NCBI GenBank assembly: GCA_036877525.1
Contig: JAZGTH010000007.1
Span: forward strand, 8,679,501-8,743,500
Direction of reading: 5' to 3'
DNA from: Chromobotia macracanthus
Lineage: Eukaryota > Chordata > Actinopteri > Cypriniformes > Botiidae
Length of the DNA stretch: 64,000 bases
This document shows, one piece after another, positions 22,561-34,578 of this stretch (its first letter is position 1; the number at the start of each line of letters is the position of its first letter). The position numbers and the translations under genes are program-made. Under the pieces are notes generated by a model that searched no databases, was not told where the DNA came from, and was given only the letters and a program-made list of their open reading frames with translations.

Positions 22561-23314
22561 GTAATAGTGACTAGTGTAATAGTGAACTGATCTTACTGGT
22601 GTTGATCAAGCAGTGAAACAGTCTTTGTATTTGCCAGTTTGATTGTGATGAAACAGAATTACGTTTATCAGCAAAGTGTTGGGTTTTGTAACATGTTTAA
22701 GGTTTGTACAAACTGTAGTAAATGTTTATCTTTTTAAAAAAGCTATTGATTATTCCAGTCCAAGTAAAACGGTATCATAACCTCTTTTGGCTGGCAGATA
22801 TTAAAAACATGTTTAGAGCCTTATTCCACAAATGCATGCAGCTTTATGGTATTAACACGACAGATGCTTGCTATTGTTTGGATTATCCTTCATACACCTT
22901 TTATTTCTTTGGGCTAGATTGTTTGTCTAAAGACACTTTTAAGGACAAATAAATCAATTTAATTAATGCTTGAGATTTTCCCCAGATGGCTCAACAAAAA
23001 GCTTTTATCAATACATGATGTTATCTCAGGGATAAAGCCTTGAAAAAAGGACTGCGGGCATGTCTCCATCTCAGGTCCTGGACATAATGTAATGTTAGGA
23101 CAGATAAAAGCATTCTTGCTGACAGATGTGTTCCATTATTAGTGTGAGTTCCAATGACACTTCAGTTACTATATGAAACATGTTCACCTGTGTGCTACAA
23201 TGAGTGTGGTGTGGTTGGCACATACTTTGGCTCCGTCTGACTGTCTATAGCAGATATGGCCTGAGGGTGATGTCGAGAAACAGGAATGAATGGACACCCA
23301 CACATATGATAAAC

Positions 23315-23441
23315 TTTCAAGAGAGCTTTCATTCACTCATCAAGGAATGAAATACAAGGGGACTTCAGGATTGTATGAGTGATGGCGACTCTCTGCTTTT
23401 CTCCTCCACTTAACTTCACAGACCGCTGTGTCATATCCTAT
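23315..23441 (-). pseudogene. abcb6: abcb6 pseudogene: signature and Walker B exon
   Basis: Reads GYDTAVCE, then KLSGGEKQRVAI (ABC signature intact), then LKSPCISFLDE followed by TGA where the Walker B glutamate is followed by Ala-Thr in the family. A few codons are missing between VCE and KLSGG (family: G-E-R-G-L). The acceptor (gattacag) is preserved at 23442-23443; the lower boundary is approximate. Confidence 0.85.
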
Positions 23442-24082
23442 CTGTAATCACAAGAAATACAGATTCTTTCTCCAGACTTGAAGACACCATTTTTCCCAAA
23501 ATTAAAACCTATCATTTACTCACTTTCATGTCTGTTTTTTAATCTTCTGTGGGACATGAAAGGATATGTTTTGCAAAATGATCTAACTGCCATCTTCCAG
23601 GCAACAGAAGCATACAGTGCCCAGAAGTTGTCAAGCCCCTTAAAGACAAAAGTCTGAAGTCATATGATAGAACTCCGAGTTTCTTGTGAGGTAAAAAATC
23701 AATAATGAGATGGTGTCACTGACAAGAGTGAATGAGATTTAAGAACTACGTTGGAGAGGCAGACTTTCAGTTAGTAACAATCTCCAGTGTATGACTTTAG
23801 AAGACTTGGACTTGACAGACACCAGGCAATGCACTGTTTGGAAACAGGTTTTAAATCACATAAAGTAAATGAATTTTACTTCTGGATGAACTATTCAGCA
23901 ACAATTCACATTCATCAAAGAGTTTGGTACAAAGTAAAAGATATGAAACACTTCACCAATTATCTGTATGTAATTCCATGTTTTTGGCTGCTTAAAAACG
24001 TTAAGAAATGTTATATGCTGCTACACAGAAGAAAATACTACTTGACACTTGACTGTCTAAACAGATATGAATAAATCAACAC

Positions 24083-24256
24083 TATTGTCTGGAAGGGACA
24101 ATATCTTATCTTGGATCTTGGTCAGCTGCCATTGTGGCCTTTTGTACATCCTGGTCACTTGCAGAGATGCACCTATAACAAATGTATTTTCCAGATTTTA
24201 TCAATGAATAGCACAGTGTCCTGAGGAACTACACCAATGTAGAATCTGAGGGAGCT
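24083..24256 (-). pseudogene. abcb6: abcb6 pseudogene: Q-loop exon
   Basis: Begins SSLRFYIGVVPQDTVLF, nearly identical in pattern to ABCB6 around the Q-loop. The frame then shifts near ATACATTTGTTATAGG, continues as SASDQDVQKATMAA, and shifts again to KIQDKILSLPDN. Both later segments still match the family in alternative frames. Acceptor ttaaacag and donor gtgttg are still present. Confidence 0.88.
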
Positions 24257-25369
24257 CTGTTTAATCTGTATGTGAATAGATAACCATGACATGAATTTTA
24301 AGCCATCCATTAAAAAACATACAAATAACCTGCTAGCCAATAGGAATTCACATTTTTGCCCAGAAAATAAATACATGAATCTCTTTTAAATTATAGTAAG
24401 TTTTAGTTGTTATTGTGCCATGCATCATGTTTTTGCTTATGTTCATTTTGAACATAAAAAGATCTATCACCATGTAATGTACATAATAACAACAGGTGAA
24501 TCATAGACAGGTGGGCCACATACTTTAAAGTATTTCACCACCTGAGGGTTCATAGGACTCCTTTGCCTTTGAAAGCTAAGGAACCAGGTGCTGATGAAGG
24601 GGACCCAAGCTCTGAAGATCAGAAACCCCAATTATAAAGTGGGTGACAATCTTCACATGCTGTCTGTCCGTTGTTGGGAGGGGTGCGGAGATAGACCCCT
24701 GCCGAGATCCAAAGCCTGGCAAACTCTGTGAGGCAGTGCCAGCTGAGATCAAGGCTTTTACAACAGCATAAAGAGGAGCAGAGACAAGACAAAGTAGGTC
24801 TGCGATGGGCACACATTTTAAAGAAGAACTGGCCATTTTAAATCATATATCAACACCTTTCAAAGAGAACCACTGCAGAGACAGTCTACTCTGTTTCCAT
24901 CCAGACAACCGAGTACCACTTCTGATATGTTTCTACTTATATTACAACATATACAGCATCAAAATAAATTAAGTTATGCAGTTATGCAGGCAAAAAACAA
25001 ATGTTTCAACACTGTTTCAACACTACATTTTATATCTTAAATGTACAACTATAAAGTGCATTAACAGTGCTAAAATGACCTCAAAGCAAGACCAAGATGC
25101 CTGTTATGGCAACCCAAATCGAGATTAGAATAATATTTAGCCAAAAACAGTACACAATTATATCTTATATAATATCTACATGACATTCATTTCTGCATAA
25201 GATTCCTTTCTGAAAATGATGGTCTGACCAATCAGACTAGACGGTCTAATGCCCCAAATCAGCACCATCCAGAAACAAATCCACTCTTCATCCACCACTA
25301 AGACTAGCTATTTGACATAGTCTATCCATAGTCTTTATTGTAAGCAGAGGCATCAGGGTGAACTGAGGC

Positions 25370-25570
25370 ACTCTTAAAGGAATAGCTCATTTAAAAGTGA
25401 AAACTGTCATCTATTACTCATCATTTACCCTCATGACTATTTGTATGGTCTCTTTTTACTTCATTGCATGGAAAATGGTACCTCTGAGTTCCTGCTGAAA
25501 TGTTTGCAATTATACAGGTTTATAATGATGACAGAATTTTCATTTTCTCTTTCGACAAAAGTACAAGATG
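25370..25570. mobile_element. Interspersed fish repeat, 'aaaggaatagctcattt...tactcatcatttaccctcatg' type
   Basis: Contains the succession ttaaaggaatagctcattt, tcatttaccctcatgac and gataatgacagaattttcatttt (in part), matching a very common cyprinid element. It lies in the large intron of the abcb6 pseudogene. Confidence 0.5.
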
Positions 25571-26339
25571 AAAGATAAGTTAACGGAATGGGCAGAAAGA
25601 GGTAAGCAAACAGTAAGAGATAAATGTAAGAGCCTTTTTTGCCAATCTTTATACAAATGGAACAGCAAAACATGTCTTATCTAAAGTCTCTACAAATCAA
25701 TATTCTATTAAAGAGGATTATCTATACAGATTAGAGTTTGTGTAAATGAGGTCATAGCACGGTATCACCAGCCCAACGACTGTCTTAGCTTGAGAGTGAA
25801 GACAAGAGCATCTAATATGTTCTCTTTGTCCTGATGCTCTAACCCATGGCTAACTTTACCAAAATAAACTAAAGTTGTCTTTTTGCCCATTTTTTGTCAT
25901 TTTTACGGTATGATTGTTGTATTCGTGTGCACAAATATACATCAAATATTGCTGTGCCAGGATGTTTGGGATGCTTAAACAGGAAAACCAATGTTTTGAA
26001 AGCACCACAGAGCCCACAAACAGCTTACTATAGTTAACTCTCCATATTAAAACAGGATAGGAGAATGCACTTAAACATGAAAGAAATGAAACGCTTCACT
26101 TTTAAAAGTAACGTGTAGTTGTCTCTGGTGCTAAAGAGTCAATGGCAGTACACTCAGGAAATCTGACCATGACACTTCAGTCTTCAACCAATGTAAAAAC
26201 AGCATTACACTCTGACTCCACCCACTATAAAAAAACTGAACCTAACCTTAACCTCTGTAAAACAAACTAATCCTAATTCAAACCCACAACAAGAGAAATT
26301 TAGAAATAGTCTTAGATCACATGAAAGAAAAGCCTCCGT

Positions 26340-26720
26340 CTCAGAGCGCAGATAATGACAGGGCGAGAGAGAGAGCAAACCGCCTCTTGTTCTGGCTGTT
26401 CAGTCGTCTATTAATCCGTGTGGTGAGTAGACCAGTCTCGGTCTATTCATTTAAAACGCCTGACCAATTAAATCCCTCTTTGAAGTTTTCTTTTTAGTTT
26501 TTTCCTTTTGTTTATTTTTTGCCTGTTTTTTTAGTGCGCTTAATTCGCCGCCCTTCCATTCTTTCTTTCTTTCTATTTATTTGGCGCTTAAAAAAGTCAA
26601 TGTCCTTAATTTATGAACTAATTAACATCAGACTGGGCAGGGTGAGAGGGGGCTTACTGCAGCCACGTGAAAGACAGACAGCTTCCCAGGTTTTCATGAG
26701 AGTGCAACATCAGTCCCCTC
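26340..26720. promoter_or_regulatory. Candidate conserved non-coding element
   Basis: Repeat-free sequence of higher complexity than its surroundings, with several homeodomain-type cores (ATTAATCC, TAATTCG, CTAATTAAC) and a CACGTG E-box. It looks like developmental enhancer sequence, but conservation cannot be judged from one genome. Confidence 0.25.
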
Positions 26721-29553
26721 ACAATACAACTTAAGAGTCGGCACTTTCACTTCAGTTTTTTCGGTTCAATTTGCAACAGTAACTTTCAATTGTGAACAAA
26801 AAGGCTTTTGAAATGTGAACAGAAGTTACCACATTCATACTATTTAAATTTAAAGACAATCTTTTAACTGTAGAGATAAGATCAGCAAATAAGCAAAAAG
26901 TAAAGATTAGACAGGGAGAACTAGCAGAAAAAAAATGTGAGATTCCCATCACTTCAACAAGAATCTTTCAGAATAAAATCATCATTTTTACATACTTGTA
27001 ATAGATCCTGATCCTGTGTTTAAAATTAATGTAGATTGTAGCTAAATAATGTGGTTTGGGGTAAATTTGATGAGAAATGTTCGGGTTCATATTAAAAAAA
27101 ATATTAACATTTAATGGCAGACTTGGCAAATCTGAGCTCAGTTTGGGACATTGATCTTTTAAAACGCCAATGGAGACATTTGTGAGATTTCCATTTGCTC
27201 TCATTATTGTCTAGGAGAAATAATTGAAATATAAATAATTGAGATCTCATCTGTCATTTGTCTTTCCTATGGGTTATTATACACAAACTGTGGGATTAGC
27301 TTCTAAAGCACTATTCAGATGGGATATCTAAATGATATTTACAGTTATTAACATTAGACACCTGCTTTCATGTACTGATTTAGAAAGAACTGGGACCTCT
27401 GCAGATTAATTAAGGTACGGGTCATACCTGACAGTAACTATAGCAAATGTTTTGTGCAGTTACCGTAGTTATTTTACTGCAAATATGCCATGATGCCATC
27501 AAATCCATAACGAAGGTGCACCACAAGGTGCAATAAAAAATTTAATTTTAGTTCAGAAATTAGTTTTTTTTAATATTTTTATGTTAGCAATATTAAACAA
27601 TGGAAAATTAAGGATTAGTAAAGTATATACAAAAAATATGCATATATATTCCTTTGTGTAACTTGTTTTTGCACTATTCATGACAAATCAATAATCTACA
27701 TTTTATAAGCTGTTTAAATGACTATGTGCATGTCAAATGCAGTTACACAATTTTTATTGACTTCCCTAACCTGAAAACCTGGTTATTTATATAATAGGGT
27801 TCAGCTATTTCATGTCCAAACAGCATAACTTGGAACCTAATTTTCTACTTCAACAACTTTACGACTTGTCTGTGCTTGTTTGTGACGCTAAATTGACTGG
27901 CCGTGTGTTTTTAAAAGACTGCCTGAGCGCTTTCATGTATGCACAAATGGTGTGACACCTATAGACCTTCAGCCGGAGAAAACTAGCCATCTCAGATGCT
28001 TGAAAATGGAAAAAAAAACATGAGCGAAACGGCAATATGCAAAACATAAAACATGCTAAAATTAAACCCACGTTTATGCGACCAGATGTGCACAGAAATC
28101 AAGTAACTGTTTACTTGAAAAGCTCAAAAAGGATGGAGGGAACAACCCATGTGTGAATAACCTGGACCAAATGTATGCAAAACATTTTGTTTACAGGAAC
28201 CTTCACATGCTGCTCTGTTTAACATTTCACAGGCTCATTATAAACTCCAGTCTCCTCAGCACTCTACTAAATCAGCCGTAACATCAATGAAACCCAGCGC
28301 CTCAGAAATAGAGATGTTCACAGGGTCTCTCTCTTTCCATCTCTATTCGTGCTTTTGTTTCCATCTTCTGTTTCCTTCTTATTCTTCTTATGTTTACATG
28401 TTACGTTTGTTGTGTAAAGAGAAGATGAACACCACGGTCAGGATGATACGGCAGCGGTGAATCAAAAGAGCTAGGCTGCTGAAAATAGTCTACATCTCTG
28501 ATGACCACTTGCCTTCTATTAATCAACCACAATCAATAACCTTTATGAAGTTTTATGAAGTGTTCCATATAGTGTAATATGACAGATGCACAGCTGGGTC
28601 TCAGGGTGAAGGGGCTTCAAAGTGTTATTACTATGACAGTGAAAAGAGATGGATGAAATTACAGCTGAGGGCACAATAAACTAACATTACATCAATTATC
28701 ATGTTTTTGCAACATGATTGATGCTATTTTGATGCTCTTTTGCAGCATGAGTTATGGGTATAGAATATGTTGGGACATGCTGCAGGCCAGACTTGAACCG
28801 GCATCATTCATATCAGCACCATGGCTTAATAAGACAATGTGGCACAGCCCACAAACTTCTTATCCAATTAATTTTCAAGATGTTTCCAGTTGTGTTTGTT
28901 TTCTGGCTAAATGTATTTAAAAATCACTTAATTCAGAACAATCTGTGAACAGGTTCACTGAACAGACTAGAGAAATTGAGTACTTGACCCAGGTAAACTC
29001 TTGAAACTGAACCCTTTTTAAACTTCCTAAACTGTAACCGTTTTGAACATAAAGGCATGGTTTATATTACTCCTCATTAGCCAACCAGAATCATTTTTGT
29101 TCTCCCTGAATTTTTGTTTCCCCCATTCACTCAACCTGGGCCTGTTTCGGCTCAATGTTTCTTATACAGTTTACTACTGCCCATCCCAGTACTACTTCAT
29201 TTAAGTGGCCCTGCTGTGGGACAAAATAATTTTTAATAGTACAATTATTTTATGTAGTATTTGCATGTATAATAATTGTAAAAAAAATTAGCATTCTTTT
29301 AGAAAAAACTTTTCAAAAGTATTTAATTTCAACAACCCATTTATTTTACTGATTTTCTAAAACAAAATGACCTAATATAAAACACAAAAATCTACAACCC
29401 ATACCTGAACACAAAAAATCTAGATTTCTTTAATTCCTTTGGATTTGGAGCCAAACAGTGCATCTCACTCTAATAAATATTTTTATATCCAAGGTCAGTT
29501 ATGTCGTTTAATGCGACATACATTATATTGTGTAGCACTTGGCAAAATATCTA

Positions 29554-29988
29554 TTAATTTGCCAGCAGATGTCCAAACGCTAAGGCTCTAGCGAGTTTAA
29601 TGGGTTCGATCTGGCCGCTAGTATGAGGGCTTCGAAACCCAACCGATGACAGCTGCTTTATAAAAGTAAATCTCTCCTCATGCCTGTGCTGTGAGAAAAC
29701 GATCACTCCCTGTGAGAGTACACACCCATCTACCACACACTTCCTACTGCCCCTCCAAATGCGTTCACTCAGCTGAAATGTGTGACTGCTGTCTGTGAGC
29801 GAAGGCAGATTGGACATGATACCGGAGAGACTGTGGATGTGTGTAGGAGAGGAGGCAGACAGACCATTAGTTTGCTTGACCATATCTCCTTGTATTTGCC
29901 AGCACAGTGTGTCTACCAAGTAGAACGGCAGCTTCAGAGCTACAAAAGGAGGCACAGTTTCCAGCTTCAGACAGTCTCTTTCAACCAA
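29554..29988 (-). other. Open frame of unknown status (145 codons, no ATG at its start)
   Basis: A minus-strand frame opening at a TTG codon and closing at TAA. Codon composition looks reasonable (PPFVALKLPFYLVDTLC, SLTDSSHTFQLSERIW) and it lies 285 bp downstream of the exon-like segment at 30273-30398. I recognise no family. Chance open frames of similar length occur elsewhere in the window, so this is weak. Confidence 0.25.
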
Positions 29989-30272
29989 TCTTTACAACTC
30001 TACATAATCTTGGGCATTAGGCATAAATGTTGATGTTCATATTGAATATGAGGTCAACTTTTACATTTTGGCATCTAACCTCCTGCTGTCAAACAATGAT
30101 TGCAGACTAGACTAAATTTTGTTATGTCTGACATAAACAAGCATGTAAAGCACAACTGAAGTGCACTTAATCCAGAGACCCTTCCCTCGCACTCCTAAAA
30201 GTGGTAACAGGAAACACATCAGAGATTACCAAGTGTAAATACATCCCACCTGATCACCAGATATCGACTTAC

Positions 30273-30398
30273 CCAATACAGAGCTTACGACTTGGTGTAA
30301 GCAGGGCCAAAATAACCTCCTGTCCTGGATCTAACAGCACTCCATGAGTGAAGCTACCAGCCATAACAGAGCTAGCAGACACTGTCTCCCTCAGGACA
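30273..30398 (-). other. Exon-like segment of unknown gene
   Basis: A 126-nt minus-strand open segment with a good acceptor (ttgcttctactccag) and a good donor (GG then gtaagt), phase 2 on both sides. It encodes VLRETVSASSVMAGSF, then THGVLLDPGQEVILALLTPS. It lies inside the large intron of the dead abcb6 but is not ABCB6 sequence. It could be an orphan exon of another decayed gene or chance. Confidence 0.35.
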
Positions 30399-31377
30399 CT
30401 GGAGTAGAAGCAACTTAAAAGTTCCATATTCATTATTTAGGTCTCTCTACTATGATTAATTCACAGGCGGCAGGTTTACTTGGAAATAGGAGGGAGCAGT
30501 AAATCATATTCCTAGAACCTTGTCATGTGTGTAGTAGAGGTTACATGATCTAGGGTTACAACATACATTACTAGTGTAATTACAGTACACTGTAGTTACA
30601 AGTGTGACAGCTTGTGTGGTCTGATATAACATCACTTCAAAGAGGTTATTGTTACAGACCCTGTTTCTACACAATCACAAAATGTGTGTTACCCAACACA
30701 ACGGTCAATCAGAGAGGTCTGGTCTGTGTACGCAATGGAAACCTCAGATGGAGGTTAAAAGATTCACATATTTCACAATTCATACTACAGACACCAATGA
30801 ATATGAAAACACTTTGTAAGTCCTAAACTGAGGTTAACCATCAATAACACGCTGCTTAACTAGATAAAACCAATGGTGTTACCCTTTCACAAAAATGAGA
30901 GGGGCTTTCTGGTTAAAAAAACACTACAGTCTACAACAGCAACTGTATTTATTATCAATGCTACTTCTGCAGTATGAAGAGCTCATGGACAATTTCTTCT
31001 CAGGCAGACAGTATTCGCCTGAGCAAGCCTGTTAACAAATTAATTTTTTACATTTTAATGCAAGTTCTTAGTCCTCTTCAGCCAGTCAGAGACAGTTCAG
31101 ACTAAATATAAAAAACACTTTCCTCACTTCCTTGAAAAGATCATGATCCATGAACCTATAGTTGAAGCTCCTGGAACAACATTCCTGTAGAAAAACTTTA
31201 TCCCTACCCCTAACCATAACTTACCTGTAAAATCTGAGGGAAAGGATAGGTGAGAAACAATACTGTAGAAGCATCTAACCCTGGTTGTAAGCCTAAACTC
31301 TGCACATTGAACTGGGATAGGAAGATAGAATTCAGTATAATACACAATGAAGTGAATCATCCACAGTGTTTTCCCAC

Positions 31378-31482
31378 CTTTGAGATGTCCTGGCCATTGA
31401 TGAGAATGCAGCCACTCTGAATGTCATAAAACCAGAAAATCAAGCAGATGATGTTGCTTTTTACTGACCTGGATGGAGAAAC
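31378..31482 (-). pseudogene. abcb6: abcb6 pseudogene: Walker A exon
   Basis: Reads VSPSRSVKSNIICL, then IFWFYDIQSGCILINGQDIS. The Walker A consensus G-x-x-G-x-G-K-S/T has lost its glycines (P-S-R-S-V-K-S-N). The following FYD.-SGC.-I-GQDIS block is diagnostic of ABCB6. Acceptor tatttcacag is kept; the donor reads gtggga. Confidence 0.9.
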
Positions 31483-31554
31483 CTGTGAAATAAGGAATTA
31501 GTGGTGGTAAACAGCAAGCACCTCTTCGGGCGTACTTAATTCCAGAAACTTTAC

Positions 31555-31598
31555 TGTTCTGCATCACTAGGGATGAAACATCTAGGAGAATTGTTTTC
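31555..31598 (-). pseudogene. abcb6: abcb6 pseudogene: start of the nucleotide-binding domain
   Basis: Reads GKTILLDVSSLVMQN, matching the G-x-x-x-L-x-DVSF-V-x-P-G strand region of the ABC domain. The first base completes the glycine codon left by the exon at 32371-32456. Acceptor atctgtag and donor gtaaag are present. The Pro-Gly turn has become Gln-Asn. Confidence 0.8.
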
Positions 31599-32370
31599 CT
31601 ACAGATAAAAATCAAAGGTTTATGACAAAAAATTTACATTTATGAGAGATCATATGTTAAGAAGACTGTTTCTGGATTTTAATTTTTTCATACTATGTGT
31701 TTCCTTCACCAATTTCTACAGCAATCTAGCAAAATTAGAGTTAGCAATAATCCAGCAATCTAAAATGTGATGAGTTTGAAAAGAGCATGTACTGCAAAAT
31801 AATGCCCAGACATCTATTTTATTTTTTGCACAAACAAATAGCAACTAATTCATGAACGAATGTCTCTTGAAAGCTGAGTCTTGTAGTGAATCATACAAGA
31901 CTAAATCAGTCTGACGAAACTTCCACTGAATGAACTCACTGAATCCACCAGTGCATTTATTAAATTAACATGTGACTCACTGACCTGAAGGCTTTGCTTT
32001 CAGCCATGTCTGACTCAGGATGAAGCAACCGTTCTGTGTACTTTGGGTTCCAGAAACCAATCAGTTACATTACTGACGTTTGTTCAAATGAAAACATGTT
32101 CCATATGTTCAAGTCCAAGTTTTGTTGAAAACATTATTTAATTTTACATGTAAAAGGATTAAAAAAATATAAATACCATAAGATAAATGTAAGGTACAAT
32201 AAAATTAGCTATCGAAACAGTATATTTGTTTTAGATATGGGGAGGGCTGTAGGGGTGGATGAAACCTCCCAGTACAAAAATTGCAGTTAATATACAGTAC
32301 TACTGTATTTTAATTACTGCTACATTACTGAATATTATCAGTAACATCTGCCCTTATTGACAGGACTCAC

Positions 32371-32456
32371 CCATCAGTGTAACTAAAGCACACCTTCTGG
32401 AAATCAGTTCTCCCCGCGGTGAACGACAAGTATCCTGCGCTCACATCATCCTTTAC
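32371..32456 (-). pseudogene. abcb6: abcb6 pseudogene: linker before the nucleotide-binding domain
   Basis: Reads VKDDVSAGYLSFTAGR, then CFSYTDG, aligning with the VKD-x-x-GA-x-L-F-x-x-G-R and V-FSY-DG segment of ABCB6. Open throughout, with acceptor cttctgtag and donor gtgagt. This is one of the better preserved pieces. Confidence 0.85.
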
Positions 32457-34029
32457 CTACAGAAGAGGTGAATCTGGAGGTCAGAGGGAGATTTCTGGGT
32501 AGGTATCACAGGACAGAGGAAACTGAGAATCTAAGCATGGGGTGGACAGCAAACTGAAGAATGCATTAAAATCATATCAGTGGTGATGGTGGTGAGACCT
32601 GAACACGGATTACAAAGTCAAATTAAGCTGGACATCAAAATGTGCCTGTGAACTGTTAGCTTCTAAAGTGCGGTACGGTTAAAACAGAGCTGATAGTAAT
32701 GAAGGCTTCAGAGTGGGGTTTACTAAAACACATGGTGCTAATATCTATCTCGAGCAATCTGATCGCAAGTGTTTAGCACTATATACAGATGTAAACGGCA
32801 CTAAATTAATAATGTAACTAAATAAATGCAGATCATGTCATGTATGCAACACATCAGGTTCATTTAATACGAGTACATGACTATAGTAACATTAACATTC
32901 CACCTGAAGATGGTTGTAGCACAATTAACATAAACAGTAACAGGACTGTTACATCACTATATGTACCACATAGCCTATGTTGTATATATGGTGCATATAA
33001 AGTTACTGTAACGTCACTATATATCATTAATATGGCAAATCAAATGACATCTACTTTGATTTTGAATTAAATGTGATCCTGCTATTCTGGTTTGCAAACC
33101 ATTTATGTACATGTGTAATAAAAACTGAATGTGCACAGCTGCAGTGAACATATTGTTCATGAGACCAGATGTGAGGTAATGGTTCCCATTACCTTCCCTC
33201 CAGAACAACAGGACCAATGGAAACCCTGTTGCGTCGCCATTTATATCCTGCTTATGTCATTAGTCTGCATCATAGCATTATAGGAAGCTCATTTAATTAG
33301 CAATCTGCCTACCATACACCGCCAATTTCATTAGCAAGCTAATACATTCCTTTACTTGCTTGAAGCATATTTAAGACAGTAAATAAAGTAAAGCTGCCAA
33401 ACTGAATGTGTTGGCTTATAAGATCAATGAAATAAGGGGATGCTTGTAATTTTTCAGTTGTTAAAATGCTTTTTATATGCTATCTTGATATGCAGAGACA
33501 ACTACAATTAAACCGTTCAAAAGTTAGTAACAATTATAAAAGAATGGTCAAAATGTGTTTTAAAGTTGTAATGTTACTTTTGCCTCTCTATTGCTATCTC
33601 TGTTTGAAACATAAAATTGCAGGTTACTTTATGTACTTTTATTTACATATGTTGATGTCAAGCTGACATTTCCCACAAAATCTGACCCTGCAACTCAAAT
33701 TATAAATCATTATTAAAAACTTTCATCAGGGTTTCACAACAGGGTAAAGTAAGGAGACAGTTTTGAACACTGATCTGTTATATACTTGCACAATAACAGT
33801 TTAAATACGGTTTACTTTTAACCAAATAAAGTTATTAATTGCAGCTTTAAAAATAGTTTAAGAAAGAATAATTAGCACCATGAGATATGTCAACTTTCCC
33901 AAAGTATCTTATATCATCTACCCACAATCTAAATGTATGGAAAGATCATGTCATTAAAGATCATGGTGATAATTGTAATTGAAATTTTAATATACAAACA
34001 TCCCTTCACTTGAACATATGTGTCTTTGT

Positions 34030-34148
34030 GCTACATTCAACGAGGCAGAGGGACATGCAAATGAAGGTCGAACCTGGAGCTGGAGTATGTCACAAAATAG
34101 ATGATGGCGATGTCAATGATAGTAGATATAATGCTGAACACAACATAA
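34030..34148 (-). pseudogene. abcb6: abcb6 pseudogene: transmembrane exon
   Basis: Reads YVVFSIISTIIDIAIIYFVTY, corresponding to the YLVFN-IPT-ADI-I-IIYF membrane helix of ABCB6. The frame is lost after FVTY; FICMSLCL is recovered in another frame. The lower boundary is approximate. Confidence 0.82.
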
Positions 34149-34304
34149 CTGTAACACAAACCAAAGTCAATAATCAAACAACAATTACAACAAAACACCC
34201 ACATATACAGCATATCTGTATTAAATTAACCTAGACTTTTGAATGCAGGAAATATTTATACTCTTTAACAGATAACACTGAAACAGCTGTCTTAAAAATG
34301 ACAC

Positions 34305-34495
34305 CTTAGCAAGTTGTTGACTGAGGAGTTGTCACAGTCAATGCTGCCCAGGACGTCTCCTGTGCAGCGCCCCAGGTGTCAGCATAGAGAGGGTGTGCAG
34401 GTGAGCAAAGAGGCAGACCTGCACCAGGTGGCTGATGTACTGCTGGAGATGCGTCCACAGGAAACTACGAAGGTCACTGGCAAAACCTGACGTAC
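34305..34495 (-). pseudogene. abcb6: abcb6 pseudogene: transmembrane/coupling exon
   Basis: Reads GTSGFASDLRSFLWTHLQQY, then VQVCLFAHLHTLS, then shifts frame to HLGRCTGDVLGSID and SSVNNLL. These match the family pattern G-x-x-GF-SNLR-FLW-x-x-x-QQ-x, F-HLH-LSL-x-WHLGRRTG-VL-x-x-DRG-SS. Splice signals (cacccctcag; AAG then gtgtca) survive. Confidence 0.92.
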
Positions 34496-34578
34496 CTGAG
34501 GGGTGGAAGACAGTTGGCACCCCCAGACATAATGCATCATTTTAAATGATTCAGATGGATCTTTTTGCACTCACCTAC

